Below are positions 40,801-49,143 of a stretch of 64,000 bases of DNA, piece by piece; the first letter of the stretch is position 1, and the number at the start of each line of letters is the position of its first letter. The DNA is taken from contig NC_071349.1 of assembly GCF_027744825.2 (NCBI RefSeq), positions 6,911,001 through 6,975,000 on the forward strand. Reading direction: 5' to 3'. This DNA comes from Synchiropus splendidus. Taxonomy: Eukaryota > Chordata > Actinopteri > Syngnathiformes > Callionymidae. A program made the position numbers and the translations under genes. The notes under the pieces are model-generated. The model had not been told where the DNA came from, ran no database searches, and saw only the letters and a program-made list of their open reading frames with translations.

Positions 40801-42851
40801 TCAAACCTACAATAAAGTAAAAATCCATGGATCTTTATTTTATTTTATTTTATTTTATTTTGATCTGAGGAGATTTTTAAGGTCAAAACACATGGGAATA
40901 ATTTAAGAGAACGTGACAAGAGTAAAAACAAAATTAATTAATTAATTAAAATGTAAAAAATTAAAAAAGAAAATTTAAATACAATAAAACAAAAATCCTT
41001 ATAAAATGTTATAAATATTTTAAATAAAATAAACTAAAATCATGAAAAAACATACAGGCCAGCACTAGACATGTGAAACAAAATAAGATTTTGATTCAAA
41101 AGAAAAAAAATGAAATGTAAATGAAACATTTTCTTGAATAGAAACAATAAACATTTGGTCAATTTGTTATATATTAAATGAAAGCATGATGTAAATAAAT
41201 GTTTTCATTAATGCAAGAAATAAATGTCAACTCTAAAAATCTATATTAAAAACTGTGATAAAATGGTAATAAATGCATCAAAAGCAGATTAATCTGGCAT
41301 TATTAAACCAGTATTATTTTATTAATTTGTCTGGAAGATACTTCTAACAGTCACAGAATGATACACCGTCCAGCCCAAAGCGTTTGTAGTGCAGTGTTGC
41401 AGACAGATGTGCTGCTCTTTTCCCTGCACAGCACCTGACAAATGATGGGGGACATGAAGGCAAGTTTGACATTCAGTCTTGTGCAAGCAGACTACTGGAG
41501 TATGAACGTTAGTTGACTTTAAGTTCAAATGTCGGTAATACCCTGCGTCCTTTTATTCCAGTGCTGGTGTTTCAGCTCAGTAACCGGAAGGTGATTTCAC
41601 TGCAGAGGCAATTCAGTTTCTTATTTAAAGGTTTGACATGCCGACCAGGAAATAAAATAGTTCTTTATAGTCTGAGAGGGCATCTAGTGGGTGTAAGTGG
41701 GACTGCAGCGTCTTCTTCACTCCTCATGTCTTCGCTCAGGACCCCAGTGCCATGCCGCGGCCCACCTCTCAGGACCTGGCCGGATTCTGGGACCTGCTGC
41801 AGCTCTCCATCGACGACGTCACCATGAAGTTTGACCAGCTGCAGCAGATCAGGAACAACAGCTGGAGGCCTGTTGACAGTCCGGAGAAGAAGGTGAGACA
41901 TGTCCTTGTGCCCGAGCCAGAGAGCGCCCTGAGGGATCTGCTACCTGCCACCCCGTCTTGCATCTCTCCTCCTGCACCAGGCTGTTCCTGTCTCATGTAC
42001 TTGGAACGCCACTGCTCCTCTCTTGTTTTTCAAATACTTATGAAGAGGTGCTGCGATTGAACGAATCGGACAGTGCTGTTATAAGACTGCGTTTTGCTTC
42101 ACTAGTTTAAAAGCTGTCTAGAAAAACATTTGGCAACAAATGTGAAAATGTATTTTTCAGTTCAAAGAAATTAATAAATGCTGGAAATAAACTATAACTG
42201 TAAATAAAATCAGATTAAAAATTGTCAATCCAAAAACAATTACAAATATTTAATTTAATAAGAAAAACTACATGCTACTTTCTGCATTAGTTATTACAGC
42301 GTGTGTGTATGTATAAGACCTCTGTTGGAGCTTTTGTGAAAAGAGTCGCCACAGAATGTCAGAGGTCAAATCGCGTTATTACCTAAATGTATTGCATAGT
42401 GATCAAAATCCAGTGAGGCAGAGTGCTGAGTTGTAGGCCGATAAGAGTGTGAGTCGGGACCTTCAGTGAGAAGATGAGACAGCTTCAATGCACATGAAGT
42501 ACTGGTGGCTGCGCCTTGACGTTTTAACAGGAATGCGAGTTGCTTGCGGGACATGTGGTTCAGTGGCAGCCAATGGCGCCACGATGGCAAGAACCACTCG
42601 CAGCTCAAAACATGTTGACATTATGTCTTTCCTTCCCCCTGAAGCCACCAGCTCCTGTACCAAAGAAGACGACTCGACAGAAGAGTCTGGTGACGAGGGA
42701 GAAATCCCTGGACCTGCCGGACCGACAGCGCCAGGAGGCCCGACGGCGGCTCATGGCCGCCAAGCGAGCCGCCTCTTTTCGGCAGAACTCGGCATCCGAG
42801 AGAGCGGATAGCATTGAGATCTATATCCCTGAGGCTCAAACTCGACTTTGA
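5068..42851 (+). CDS. dlgap2: dlgap2 (SAPAP2/GKAP2), C-terminal 671 residues in ten exons
   Basis: This gene encodes a postsynaptic-density scaffold of the DLGAP/SAPAP family that links the PSD-95 guanylate-kinase (GK) domain to Shank. The exons 5068-5282, 13983-14051, 16267-16420, 18007-18223, 34056-34441, 38979-39067, 39138-39577, 39654-39739, 41740-41892 and 42645-42851 all have AG/GT borders and compatible phases. They total 2016 bp (672 codons with the stop). Visible motifs are three GK-binding repeats of the form R-x-x-S-Y-x-x-A, a poly-Pro stretch, two GIQV dynein-light-chain motifs, the GKAP domain and the C-terminus EAQTRL, which is the Shank PDZ ligand. The ending RADSIEIYIPEAQTRL and linkage to cln8 and arhgef10 favour paralogue 2, as on human 8p23.3. 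The start codon and about 300 N-terminal residues lie upstream of the window. Paralogue assignment rests on recalled family sequence and synteny. Confidence 0.93.
5283..13982 (+). other. dlgap2 intron, 8.7 kb
   Basis: No coding exon is visible. A diverged stretch at about 11160-11775 resembles a common fish non-autonomous DNA transposon: it opens with TGACCCAAGTGCAGAG, has A-rich internal sequence and ends ACTCAAAACATGACA. The remainder has short AT-rich tracts, and I recognise nothing else in it. Confidence 0.6.
11160..11775. mobile_element. probable non-autonomous DNA transposon remnant
   Basis: The segment is purine-biased on the + strand, with many A/G-rich words such as GGAAGGGGCAGAAACC and CAGGAAGACAGGAAG. 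It is bounded by TGACCCAAGTGCAGAG on the left and CACTCAAAACATGACA on the right. I recall this architecture from abundant fish elements, but no terminal repeat or target duplication was confirmed. The family name is left open. Confidence 0.35.
13983..14051 (+). CDS. dlgap2: dlgap2 exon b, 69-bp microexon
   Basis: The acceptor is TCTACCCACAG before 13983 and the donor is AAG|GTGAAT after 14051. The exon is phase 2 at both ends, so it can be skipped without breaking the frame (69 bp, 23 codons). It encodes SYRLDKINSDMRNYITNFAA and the next few residues, between the first and second GK-binding repeats. Inclusion may be regulated, but the sequence does not prove this. Confidence 0.85.
14052..16266 (+). 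other. dlgap2 intron with MITE copy 1
   Basis: No coding sequence is seen. The intron holds a MITE at 15413-15678 and, near 15010-15090, a GAGACC-rich repeat (TTGTAGTTGAGACCACC) that recurs in similar form near 26756-26830. A short TG run lies near 15175. Confidence 0.6.
15413..15678. mobile_element. MITE copy 1 (TA-flanked, terminal inverted repeats)
   Basis: The element begins TACAAGTAACATC and ends with the inverted counterpart GGTTACTTGTA, followed by TA. It aligns over its whole length with the element at 24635-24930: shared blocks include CAGCAGATGCTTATTTTTT, CAGCACAGTATCCCAGCATC and TCTACCACTACAGTAG. It is about 30 bp shorter because of an internal loss near 15500. It has no coding capacity. 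The TA target on the left is mutated to TG. A Tc1/mariner-like origin is inferred from the TA flank. Confidence 0.8.
16267..16420 (+). CDS. dlgap2: dlgap2 exon c, second GK-binding repeat
   Basis: The acceptor is CTGTGCAG before 16267 and the donor is CAG|GTGAGT after 16420. The exon enters in phase 2 and leaves in phase 0. It encodes SYHLQASMHPNMALDPSANY followed by RSRNQSYMRAVSTLSQ, the second GK-binding repeat, and ends in a Ser/Val/Gln-rich SCVSQVSQ. A second potential donor (CAG|GTCACC) lies 10 bp downstream. It is weaker and would shift the frame. Confidence 0.93.
16421..18006 (+). other. dlgap2 intron with TA/T tract
   Basis: No coding sequence is visible. An (AT)n microsatellite runs directly into a long T tract at about 16805-16879. 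On the opposite strand the same sequence reads as poly(A) followed by (TA)n. A run of nine C lies near 17294. Confidence 0.6.
16805..16879. repeat. (AT)n microsatellite joined to poly(T)
   Basis: About 44 bp of uninterrupted AT dinucleotide is followed by about 31 T residues. The join suggests a retroposed poly(A) tail on the minus strand whose end evolved into TA repeats, but no element body is recognisable to its left. Confidence 0.9.
18007..18223 (+). CDS. dlgap2: dlgap2 exon d, third GK-binding repeat
   Basis: The acceptor is TTCCTTCCAG before 18007 and the donor is CAG|GTAAGA after 18223. The exon starts in phase 0 and ends in phase 1. It encodes VSETEINGQFESVCESVFSE, then FRTRSHSYLRAIQAGYSQDD, which is the third R-x-x-S-Y-x-x-A repeat, and ends TVTSTIRTTT. 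Its phase-1 end fits both the constitutive exon at 34056 and the unusual exon at 19566. Confidence 0.94.
18224..19565 (+). other. dlgap2 intron before the alternative exon
   Basis: No exon, promoter-like CpG cluster or start exon is evident. This argues against an independent nested gene that begins just upstream of 19566. A short GT run lies near 18682. Confidence 0.5.
19566..21763 (+). CDS. candidate alternative terminal exon of dlgap2, 732-residue acidic tail of unknown function
   Basis: The stretch is open for 2.2 kb with no frameshift. It is preceded by the polypyrimidine acceptor CGTTTGTCTTCCAG and is followed by AATAAA at 21971. Joined to the G that ends exon 18007-18223 it reads DRNYVQEG, so phase 1 matches. 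The product would be a SAPAP2 form that keeps the three GK-binding repeats but lacks the GKAP domain and QTRL. Tail residues about 79-130 form a predicted helix rich in heptad-like Leu/Met (AISMQWKEEVSAMRRELADL). A Gly-rich run (VGLGRGVGVG) follows, then a basic patch with SVGTQA near residue 190. The long remainder is acidic and Pro/Ser-rich, with two related VTVSPP / VTVTISPP modules. I do not recognise a family. A nested gene with undetected upstream exons is the alternative. The ATG at 19526 lies in the pyrimidine tract and is probably not a start. Confidence 0.62.
21971..21976 (+). terminator. candidate poly(A) signal (proximal)
   Basis: A canonical AATAAA lies 208 bp after the stop of the 19566-21763 exon. 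A chance hexamer cannot be excluded. Confidence 0.35.
22743..22748 (+). terminator. candidate poly(A) signal (distal)
   Basis: This AATAAA is followed within about 30 bp by a T/G-rich stretch, which is the usual arrangement of a cleavage site. It would give a 3' UTR of about 1 kb. Confidence 0.4.
22786..22925. repeat. dispersed fish repeat fragment (SINE/L2-tail type)
   Basis: The sequence contains GTGTGGGTTTCCTCTGCCC, CCGGTTTCCTCCCACTGGCC and ATAACTCTAAATTGCTGTGA in that order. These are words of a very common teleost interspersed repeat. Related, more diverged fragments lie near 424-520, 32697-32760, 40655-40810 and 45960-46110. The exact family is not claimed. Confidence 0.6.
24635..24930. 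mobile_element. MITE copy 2 (intact, 22-bp terminal inverted repeats, TA duplication)
   Basis: This 296-bp non-autonomous element begins TACAAGTAACATCCGACTTA and ends with its exact inverse, giving a 22-bp perfect terminal inverted repeat. It is flanked by TA on both sides (24633-24634 and 24931-24932). Subterminal inverted motifs (CTTACGACCGG / CCGGCCGTAAG) lie close to the right end. There is no open frame. TA duplication suggests mobilisation by a Tc1/mariner-type transposase. It is less decayed than the copy at 15413-15678. Confidence 0.88.
27428..29590. repeat. 61-bp minisatellite, 35 full units plus one degenerate unit
   Basis: Using CACGTC/CATGTC as phase mark, units start at 27481 and recur every 61 bp to 29555 with no insertion or deletion. 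Before them lies a degenerate unit (27437-27480) that is 17 bp shorter. Units differ mainly at two sites, CACGTC versus CATGTC and CAACATGG versus CAAAATGG, with a few changes (GCAGACAACAG) near the right end. Each unit holds CTTCACTCACCTGC, which reads GCAGGTGAGTGAAG on the minus strand. It lies in a dlgap2 intron. Confidence 0.98.
30090..30107. repeat. (GCC)6 trinucleotide run
   Basis: Six tandem GCC triplets lie in intronic sequence and are not part of a supported coding frame. Confidence 0.9.
30672..31235. mobile_element. probable non-autonomous element rich in TTCGA words
   Basis: The two ends share GTTCGA-n(4-5)-GATTTGTTCGA (GTTCGAGAAGTGATTTGTTC near 30718 and GTTCGAACTCTGATTTGTTC near 31174). 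Between them lie ATTAATGCGTTCCAAGCC and AT-rich sequence. The ends also show a loose inverted GGTTCTCGA / TCGAAAACC pair. No target duplication was confirmed, so the boundaries and class are uncertain. Confidence 0.35.
34056..34441 (+). CDS. dlgap2: dlgap2 exon e, start of the GKAP homology region
   Basis: The acceptor is TTTTTCTTCCAG before 34056 and the donor is CAG|GTATGT after 34441. The exon enters in phase 1 and leaves in phase 0. It encodes AIAYTPNYKKNPPPVPPRTT, a proline-rich segment with a potential SH3 ligand (PPPVPPR), then SKPLISITAQSSTESTQDAY and a helix-like block ending EEYLKTPRSSIGIQ. The final GIQ joins V of the next exon to form a GIQV motif. Confidence 0.95.
35040..35345 (-). 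pseudogene. decayed non-LTR retrotransposon reverse transcriptase fragment
   Basis: Read on the minus strand, the piece gives RVVQKMYENSETL, then DRQTDEVREESPWTMMFADD, with the F-A-D-D box of reverse transcriptases at 35142-35156. Stops and frameshifts interrupt the rest. The spacing and wording match RTE-like LINEs that are common in fishes. The clade is recalled, not tested. It cannot encode an active enzyme. Confidence 0.7.
36600..37170. repeat. degenerate tandem repeat with GATGACTTGGACT core
   Basis: The words GACTTGGACTTGAA, TCTGATGACTTG, CCGATGACTTGGACTAGAAC and TTTGATGACTTGAACCCTGA recur every roughly 25-50 bp with many changes. This looks like an old minisatellite that is no longer in register. 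A smaller patch with GACTTGACTTGAGAC is near 44008. Confidence 0.65.
38979..39067 (+). CDS. dlgap2: dlgap2 exon f, dynein-light-chain motif exon
   Basis: The acceptor is CTCTGCATCAG before 38979 and the donor is AGG|GTGAGT after 39067. The exon enters in phase 0 and leaves in phase 2. It encodes VEAATDSESESKGSREYHSV and GIQVEDDKK. The first V completes GIQV with the previous exon, and the second GIQVEDD is internal. GIQV-type motifs in GKAP are known dynein light chain (DYNLL) ligands. Confidence 0.92.
39138..39577 (+). CDS. dlgap2: dlgap2 exon g, central GKAP domain
   Basis: The acceptor is CATCCCCTCAG before 39138 and the donor is AAA|GTGAGT after 39577. It enters in phase 2 and leaves in phase 1. 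It encodes QGRFKRSNSVTAAVQADMEL, GLQFGGGFQRHSEPSTPTQY, AVRTVRTQGLFSYREDYRT and the conserved helix LLHTETKRMEGWCKEMEAEA. It is separated from exon f by an intron of only 70 bp. Confidence 0.95.
39654..39739 (+). CDS. dlgap2: dlgap2 exon h, conserved GKAP helix
   Basis: The acceptor is GTTTAAGTTCTAG before 39654 and the donor is CTG|GTAAGA after 39739. It enters in phase 1 and leaves in phase 0. It encodes KIRSAVGSAQLLMSQKFQQF and YWLCQQNL, the most conserved helix of the DLGAP family. Confidence 0.95.
39740..41739 (+). other. dlgap2 intron, 2.0 kb
   Basis: No exon is seen. It contains a dispersed repeat copy (40655-40810), followed by an ATTTT run near 40835-40860 and A-rich sequence to about 41320. 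Confidence 0.6.
40655..40810. repeat. dispersed fish repeat fragment (SINE/L2-tail type)
   Basis: The copy shows GTGTGGGTTTCTTCTGGGCA, CTCCTGTTTCCTCCCTCATA, GTGTGTGGTTGTCTGTCTAC and CTGCCCTGTGATCCGCTGTC in order. It is the most complete copy in the window, and an ATTTT tandem run follows it. Confidence 0.6.
41740..41892 (+). CDS. dlgap2: dlgap2 exon i
   Basis: The acceptor is GTCTTCGCTCAG before 41740 and the donor is AAG|GTGAGA after 41892. It is phase 0 at both ends, 51 codons. It encodes DPSAMPRPTSQDLAGFWDLL and QLSIDDVTMKFDQLQQIRNN, the last helices of the GKAP domain. Confidence 0.95.
41893..42644 (+). other. dlgap2 last intron, 0.75 kb
   Basis: Sequence without recognisable elements, AT-rich in its middle. 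It ends in a clear pyrimidine tract before CTGAAG at 42644. Confidence 0.7.
42645..42851 (+). CDS. dlgap2: dlgap2 terminal exon with Shank-binding C-terminus
   Basis: The acceptor is TTCCCCCTGAAG before 42645 and the stop TGA is at 42849-42851. It encodes PPAPVPKKTTRQKSLVTREK, SLDLPDRQRQEARRRLMAAK, RAASFRQNSASERADSIEIY and IPEAQTRL. The last four residues QTRL are the class I PDZ ligand for Shank proteins. Confidence 0.96.
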   Translation, partial: PPAPVPKKTTRQKSLVTREKSLDLPDRQRQEARRRLMAAKRAASFRQNSASERADSIEIYIPEAQTRL

Positions 42852-45800
42852 GAAGATGGGGCCTCTGTATCTGACTCTAAAATTAGCCTTTTTTTCTAGA
42901 CTGCGACTCTCTCTACTCTTCCTCATCTGTCGGTTCATCTCAGTAGCGAACATCTCATCGCCATTGCCAAGAAGGATGTGCCATGGCTGGAAGAGTCTGA
43001 CACGGGTGGGTCAGTTTCCTCCAATCTCGTGCCATTTTAAAAGAGCAGCTTTGACAACAAACCAGCAACCCGGCCTTCGAGACAAAGAGTGGAGATTGCT
43101 ACAAATACTTCTCATTGTTTAATGCGATCGGAACAAATTAACAAGTTCAAAGGTCACAAGTGTGCTGTTTTTTTTTCCGATTGATTGTCGATGATGAGTC
43201 ACAAAACGGCTGTGAATATGAAAACAAAAAGTGCCAACACTTGAAATACCTCAACTGTGTGCACGAGGCACTGACCGCAGTCACTCAGTGGAAAACGGGC
43301 TTGTTTAGGAAACAACCTAGTTCCCCAAATAAGTTTGGTTATAGCCTATTTTGCGTCTTTTGACAATGACAAACACTCTTATGAGAAACAGGCATCTGGA
43401 CCAACTTGAGTTTCTGTTTAAAAGTAAACTGCTTTTCAGTTCAGTTTCTCAGTCGAAGTATGGAATCACAAAAGAAAAAATCATAAATATTTGGAAATAC
43501 AGGCAGAGTTCAATACAGAGACATAATCTGGAACTAGAAATGGGTGCTAGCGCTTGATCTTGTGGCAGTCCGACCTGTCTAATACGGTACACACAGCTGG
43601 TACAGCTCATCCTAAGCTGCTGAAGAAGCATCTTCTTCTTCCTCTGTGACTCCTTCTACCGCATGCTATTTTAAAGTGCACTGCTATTCATCTTTAAATT
43701 GAATTAAATCCCTTGATCTAGTTAAAAAAAAAGCATTAACAAACATAAAAATGGTGGACCACAAGAAGTACTGTGAAAATAGCAGGAGGAAAAGTGACAA
43801 ATATGAAACTTTTGTCTGGAAGTATGGAGTCATGTAAGTGCTCAAACTAGCTGAATCATATAAACAGTAAAGTAATTCGATATAAATGTGGTAAGAAAAC
43901 TCACTTAGGAAATAAATACTGAACAAATCATATCAAGTAATTATTTTACAAATAGTGCTAGTTGCAAATATTTTTGATGGTTTTCAAAACATTCAAAAAG
44001 TTGAGACTTGACTTGAGACCTCCCTCCAGTGGCTCATTTTCCACCTGTGTTGTTCCCCCCATTTTTTAAATCTTTATTTCCAGATATATATTTTTTGCAC
44101 TTAAAATGTTATAGTTAGTTGAGTTTAAATGAGCTCAATGGGACAGCAGGTGGCAGCACTGTTCTGGCTGCATCTATGAAAACACCATTGAAATATGTTT
44201 GTTACTTTTCAATATATTTTGAAAATCAACCTGCATTCTCCATGTAGGTAGTGAAACTTTTACTGAACAGTATGGAAAAACTTAAGTACCAAGAAAAGGA
44301 AATACTTTGTGATGTATTAGAATATTAGATCCAAATGTAGTTTTAGGTAGGCTAATAATATTGTGGATGTTAAATGACATGAATCAACCCAAAACAACCT
44401 TAGTTTTTCATGAGTCCGTTTAATGTTACACTGAGTTTGGACCGTGATTCAGAGATTTAAAGAAAAAAGTCAACTCAAGTAAGTCCAGATGCCGCCTTTA
44501 GTCCTTTGATCTGGCTGACTGACTGAATCCATGAGCATCCATCGCCGAATCGTGACACCATCGCCAACTTTTCGTATTGGCATTACTTGAAGCGGAACAC
44601 ATGCAACTTGTCTCGTGCCAACCACATGTTGATGCAGTAGAAAATAAACAACAGTAGGACCGTGAAAACATGTAGATTTAAGCACTTATGCACTTATTAC
44701 AATTCTCTCTATTTTCAAGGGAAATGTACATAACATCACAATGTTGTGTTTCGTGAGTGGGACGCGTGGTTGATTTCTTTGATGTCCGTGTTCATTGCTT
44801 TTCACACAATCATGTGAGTGCACTTACACATGCATCTCATTCACTCCTCTCAGGCCCTTCAGTTGTTGACAAAAAAAAAAATAAAGCCCTAAAATACAAC
44901 AATGCACTGTGTATTAAGGCTACTGACAAACTGAGTTCAAGTGTTGTAAGTTATAGCTAATTTCAATGTCTTTTGAGATATATTTTTAAAAATATTTAGA
45001 AGGTAGTTTCAAGATCTTCAGATTTAATCTAGAAATAAACAATTTAACTTATTTAAGAAAAATCCAAAATATATTAGAATACATCGAGGAATGTTTCAGA
45101 AAATAATTTAATAGCTATTGTCAAGTCAATAAACTACAGATACAAAAAATGAGGAATTACAGTGAAGACAATTCCAGCCAATTGCTTTCTCACGTTCGTT
45201 CATAAGAGTATTTGAATTGTACATATCTACGGTAGCATAACTTTAATACGTCTAGATGGCGGAAGCTTCATTCACTTGGAAATGAACTTGATAGTGCAGA
45301 GACAGACTGGGTTCTGGAACTATTTGTCTCATAGCTTCTGTATATATGATATATTTATTATTATATTATATTTTTCCTGGAAAAAAAACAAACCGTTTTT
45401 CCTTTCAAATATTTTTATTTTATGTGAAGTTTACATTTCAGAGTTTTAAAACTGAATGTCACTCACTTGCCCCCGCATCTGTAGCTCTCATTTAATAGAC
45501 TCCCCAGATATTATTGGATTTTTAGATATTTCATCTCAATTCAAAAAACCCCAAAATAAAAAATAATAATGATAATCAAAACACAAATTTTCTGTTCTAC
45601 TTTTCCACAAGTCATAGTGTAAAAAATGTAGACTCTTTTTTTCAACAAATCAAAACGGGGATTCATGATGGGCAGAGAAGACAAATTAGAGCTGAGCCAG
45701 AAGACTAATTTGTCTTCTTTATCTATACCTTTGATGGGGGCCATGATCTAATAGTACAAAAATATATTTGTTGCATGTTAGAGCCGGTACTTTAGCTTGT

Positions 45801-47960
45801 CGAGAATAAAGCCATTTATTTACTTTGTTATTTTGTGATGCGCACACATGGTAGAAGGAGAAATGTTGTTTCCACTCTGGCTTCAGAACGTGACTATGAT
45901 AGTGGCTTTGCCCCTGGATAAAACTGAACTACCTACTATAGGCCATTTGTTTATTCATTCATTGTCTGCCTCTTCTTCCCGGTGTGTCAGGGTCACATGG
46001 GGCTAGAGTATGGAAAGGTGTTTACCTTTATGCACCAGTTGTGCTGGTCATGATCGAACACAATCATGTTTGAGGTGAGCTGAGATGAACAGTTCCTTCA
46101 ATGTTATAATTTACCAAAAATATTGCTGTACCGGTTTGCACTTCATCAGACTATTAGAGTTTAAGGAAGAGGTGATATAATCCTGAATGATTTAAGAGTG
46201 GCACAGTAGTTTCTGTCATGGTGAATAAAAAGCTGAGCCAAAATACAAAGCTGTTGATTTACATGTCGACCTATGTTCCCAGTCGGATCAAAAGGTTTGG
46301 ATAGTGATCGAAATATTGTCGCCCGAATTAGTTTTGTCATGTGGGAGGGACTGAAAGTTGCCAAGATAAGCTAGTACGGGGTAGTTTTTCGAGACACCTC
46401 CGAGTGAGGGACTCTGTTCAATAGGGCAGGAAAATATGGAGCAAACAGTGATGAACATTCTTCTTCTTATTATTATTATTATTATTCCATCACGCACAAG
46501 CAAAGCGACTGTTTGGCACCAATACTTGGATTTCACTACAGTTCACATGTGGTCCCCCAGTGGGAGACAGACAGCCAGACTGATCTGTCCGACATGCAGG
46601 CTCAGTCCTGCAAACATTTGGCTGCATCGGGAGCTGTTTTGTAGCTGGAAGGAATTTCTGTGACCGCTGCTATTTGCTGTGCTGGCTGCTTTTTCATATC
46701 TGAGTCACCAAAGCAGCTTATGTAAGATTTCGGCTCCTTGGCAAGATCAAGCAAACCGTCTCCGAGTCCCAACACAGCTTTTGCAGAATTTAAGCCTTCT
46801 CTGCAAACAAAACTATCAGGGTTCAACGTTCAAGTGACATGTATGTTCATTGAGTGGTAACGCGTTTTGTTCTGTAGCTTCACAATTAAATTGATTTTTT
46901 TTTTTTTTTAAACAAGAAGAAGGCTTTCCGATGGACAAGTTGGAGGATTATGTAATGCCATATGAGCCCCAAACATCTGCAAGTGACATCACCATGGACC
47001 CATTTATACTCCCACTCAAGGACACTGTTCATACTTCCAAGATATGTTTCATGACAACAGCATCAGAAAACATGAATATAAAAAAGGGAACTTTTTTTTT
47101 TAAACAATCCCTTGAGGTTGGAATGTGAAATTGATCCCTATAATTATTAAACACAAATGTAGTTTAGCTAAAATTATTTTATTGTATATCTATAGTGAAT
47201 ATAATGCCAAATATTCATGATTTGTAAAAGAAATATATTAAACTATTTTTTGCTCATGTTCTGTTGTCATTTTTTTATTTGGTTACTTACCTTCTGATAT
47301 GACGGCATGCAAAGTGTTAATTATGAATGTAGCCTTATTTATTTGCCAAATTACATCACTGTTTTACTATGTATGTATTTATTTCAATGTATCCTATGCA
47401 TTTTATCATTGTTTATTTGAAAATCTAAAACATTTGGGGATTTTTTATTTTATTTTATTTTATTTATTTATTATTTTCTTTGTTCTTTGCACCTTTAGCC
47501 ATCTGTTAAAAAAATATTTTACTTCTTTTGGTTTGCTTGGAAATCACACATTGTAAATATTTCTGCAATTAAATTTTTGGAGAAAAAGATTTGGAAACGT
47601 GTGGCGTCTGTTTCATTGTTTCTTTTTACATGCTAAAGTAGAGCAAGCTTTAATATCTGACGCATTTCTCCATATTTCAGTAGTAAGGGATAAATAAAGG
47701 AGGAAATAAAAACGGAACTACGTCATTGGCATTTTTCTGAAAACACCTGTTACTTCCTGTTTATATATCAGCACACAAGATAAATATTGACAGAGGTAGT
47801 TCATGATTTCAAAGCATCTGTTCCATAAAGGACAATACAGTACCGTGATGTAAAGTCTTTTAAACTGTATCTCATATCATGGTATAGTCCCAAACAAATG
47901 AAAGAAACACGCTTATAGAATAATTTTCCATTTCATCTGAGGGAGTATACGACAGTTATT
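42852..47960. other. dlgap2 3' UTR and dlgap2-cln8 intergenic region
   Basis: No gene is supported. The 3' end of dlgap2 is not clear: AATAAA near 43911 and 44879 are candidates. The region is AT-rich, with an (ATT)n run near 46468-46486, an ATTTT run near 47443-47466, a 14-bp-arm hairpin at 45676-45718 and a diverged dispersed repeat at about 45960-46110. Confidence 0.6.
45676..45718. repeat. perfect inverted repeat, 14-bp arms
   Basis: AGAAGACAAATTAG (45676-45689) and CTAATTTGTCTTCT (45705-45718) are separated by 15 bases. It lies between dlgap2 and cln8 with no assigned role. Confidence 0.9.
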
Positions 47961-48120
47961 TACTGTACACTATATTGCCCAATAAGAAGCGACGTAAAGG
48001 CAGCGCAACGTAACATTGACCAATAGAAAGAGACGTAAGTCTCCTGCAAAGGGATGCGTCGCAAAGACGGACTTCCTACTTCCTGTTTTGTCACTCGTGA
48101 CCAAATTGAAGTCCTGTGAT
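47960..48120 (+). promoter_or_regulatory. cln8 promoter with duplicated CCAAT/GACGTAA module and ETS sites
   Basis: CCAAT boxes lie at 47979-47983 and 48020-48024, each followed after a few bases by GACGTAA (a CRE-like half site). The two 20-bp modules match at 16 of 20 positions and are 41 bp apart. A tandem ETS-like ACTTCCTACTTCCTG follows at 48071-48085. No TATA box is seen. Transcription probably starts shortly after. Confidence 0.65.
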
Positions 48121-48198
48121 TGAAGCCTGTGTCGGCGACTCCGGGCGTAAGCAAGTGTTTCCGCTATGTTTCTTCTCAGCGATAACAGTTCATCTGAG
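48100..48198 (+). other. cln8: cln8 noncoding exon 1 (start approximate)
   Basis: A good donor GAG|GTATGT follows 48198, downstream of the CCAAT/ETS promoter, and the next exon has its acceptor at 48561. The start coordinate is a guess because no transcript data are available. Confidence 0.5.
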
Positions 48199-48585
48199 GT
48201 ATGTAAACATTCTCGTTCGTTGCACCCCCCTTTTCACGGTCCTAACGCTTGTCGTCGTTGTTGTTTGCATGAAGCGACTGTGGACGACTCTAGAACTGCT
48301 TTGCTTGCTGTTGAAATGTACTGTAGATACAGCGAATGAACTTCCCAAATGTAGTTTACAGAATGATTCGCCGCTCTCTAACTGTAAACACACGTCTTGT
48401 TTTAGGTGCTTGTGTCTCGCAAACACGATTTCTTGTGAAACACAATGTCCGACTCCTACGTGTTAGTTAGCCAGCGTTCTAGATGTTCAGAACTTTCTCC
48501 TTGTGTCGACAAATCGCTACTGTGAGTTGTGTTGATGCAGAACTGCATCATGTGTTTTCAGTGACTGCCTTACTCACCTGAACTG

Positions 48586-49143
48586 ATGGAGCCTGGACCA
48601 GAGATCAGGACCACGCCTGCATCAGGTGCCATCTCCCCTCCAAGTCCTGAGTACTTCCAGTGGGATCTTCGCATCAGGCTTATTGGCCTTGGCTTTGTCT
48701 TCTACACCGCCATCTTCCTCCTCTCCCACATATTGTCTCTGACACTTTCCCGCACGTACAAGTCCTTACTGGCGAAAGAGCAGGTCTTCTGGAACCTTGC
48801 AGCAACTCGTGCAGTGTTCGGGATCCAGAGTACCGTGGCTGGTTTGCGAGCACTGACTGAAGATTCGGTGCTAACTAAAGACAGAGTGAGGGGCCAAGAG
48901 GACTGGTCGTGGTTCAATGTCCTCACCGCCACAGGTTTCTTCGTGTTCGAGAATGTGGCACTTCATTCCTCCAGTGTTGCCTTTAGAACCTTTGACCTCC
49001 CTCTGGCCACACATCATTTCTTCGCGTTGTCAGGATATGCTGGAGCCGTGGTTTGGGACTCTCTGGGTCACTTCCTTCCTATGGTTACGCTTCTGCTTGA
49101 GATGAGCACACCGTTCACCTGCATATCCTGGATGTTACTGAAG
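48586..49143 (+). CDS. cln8: cln8 coding exon 1
   Basis: The exon begins at an acceptor after TGTGTTTTCAG (48561) and carries 24 bp of 5' UTR. ATG at 48586 opens [14 protein letters not shown]. The donor AAG|GTAAGT follows 49143. It encodes residues 1-186, including most of the TLC domain. Confidence 0.96.
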
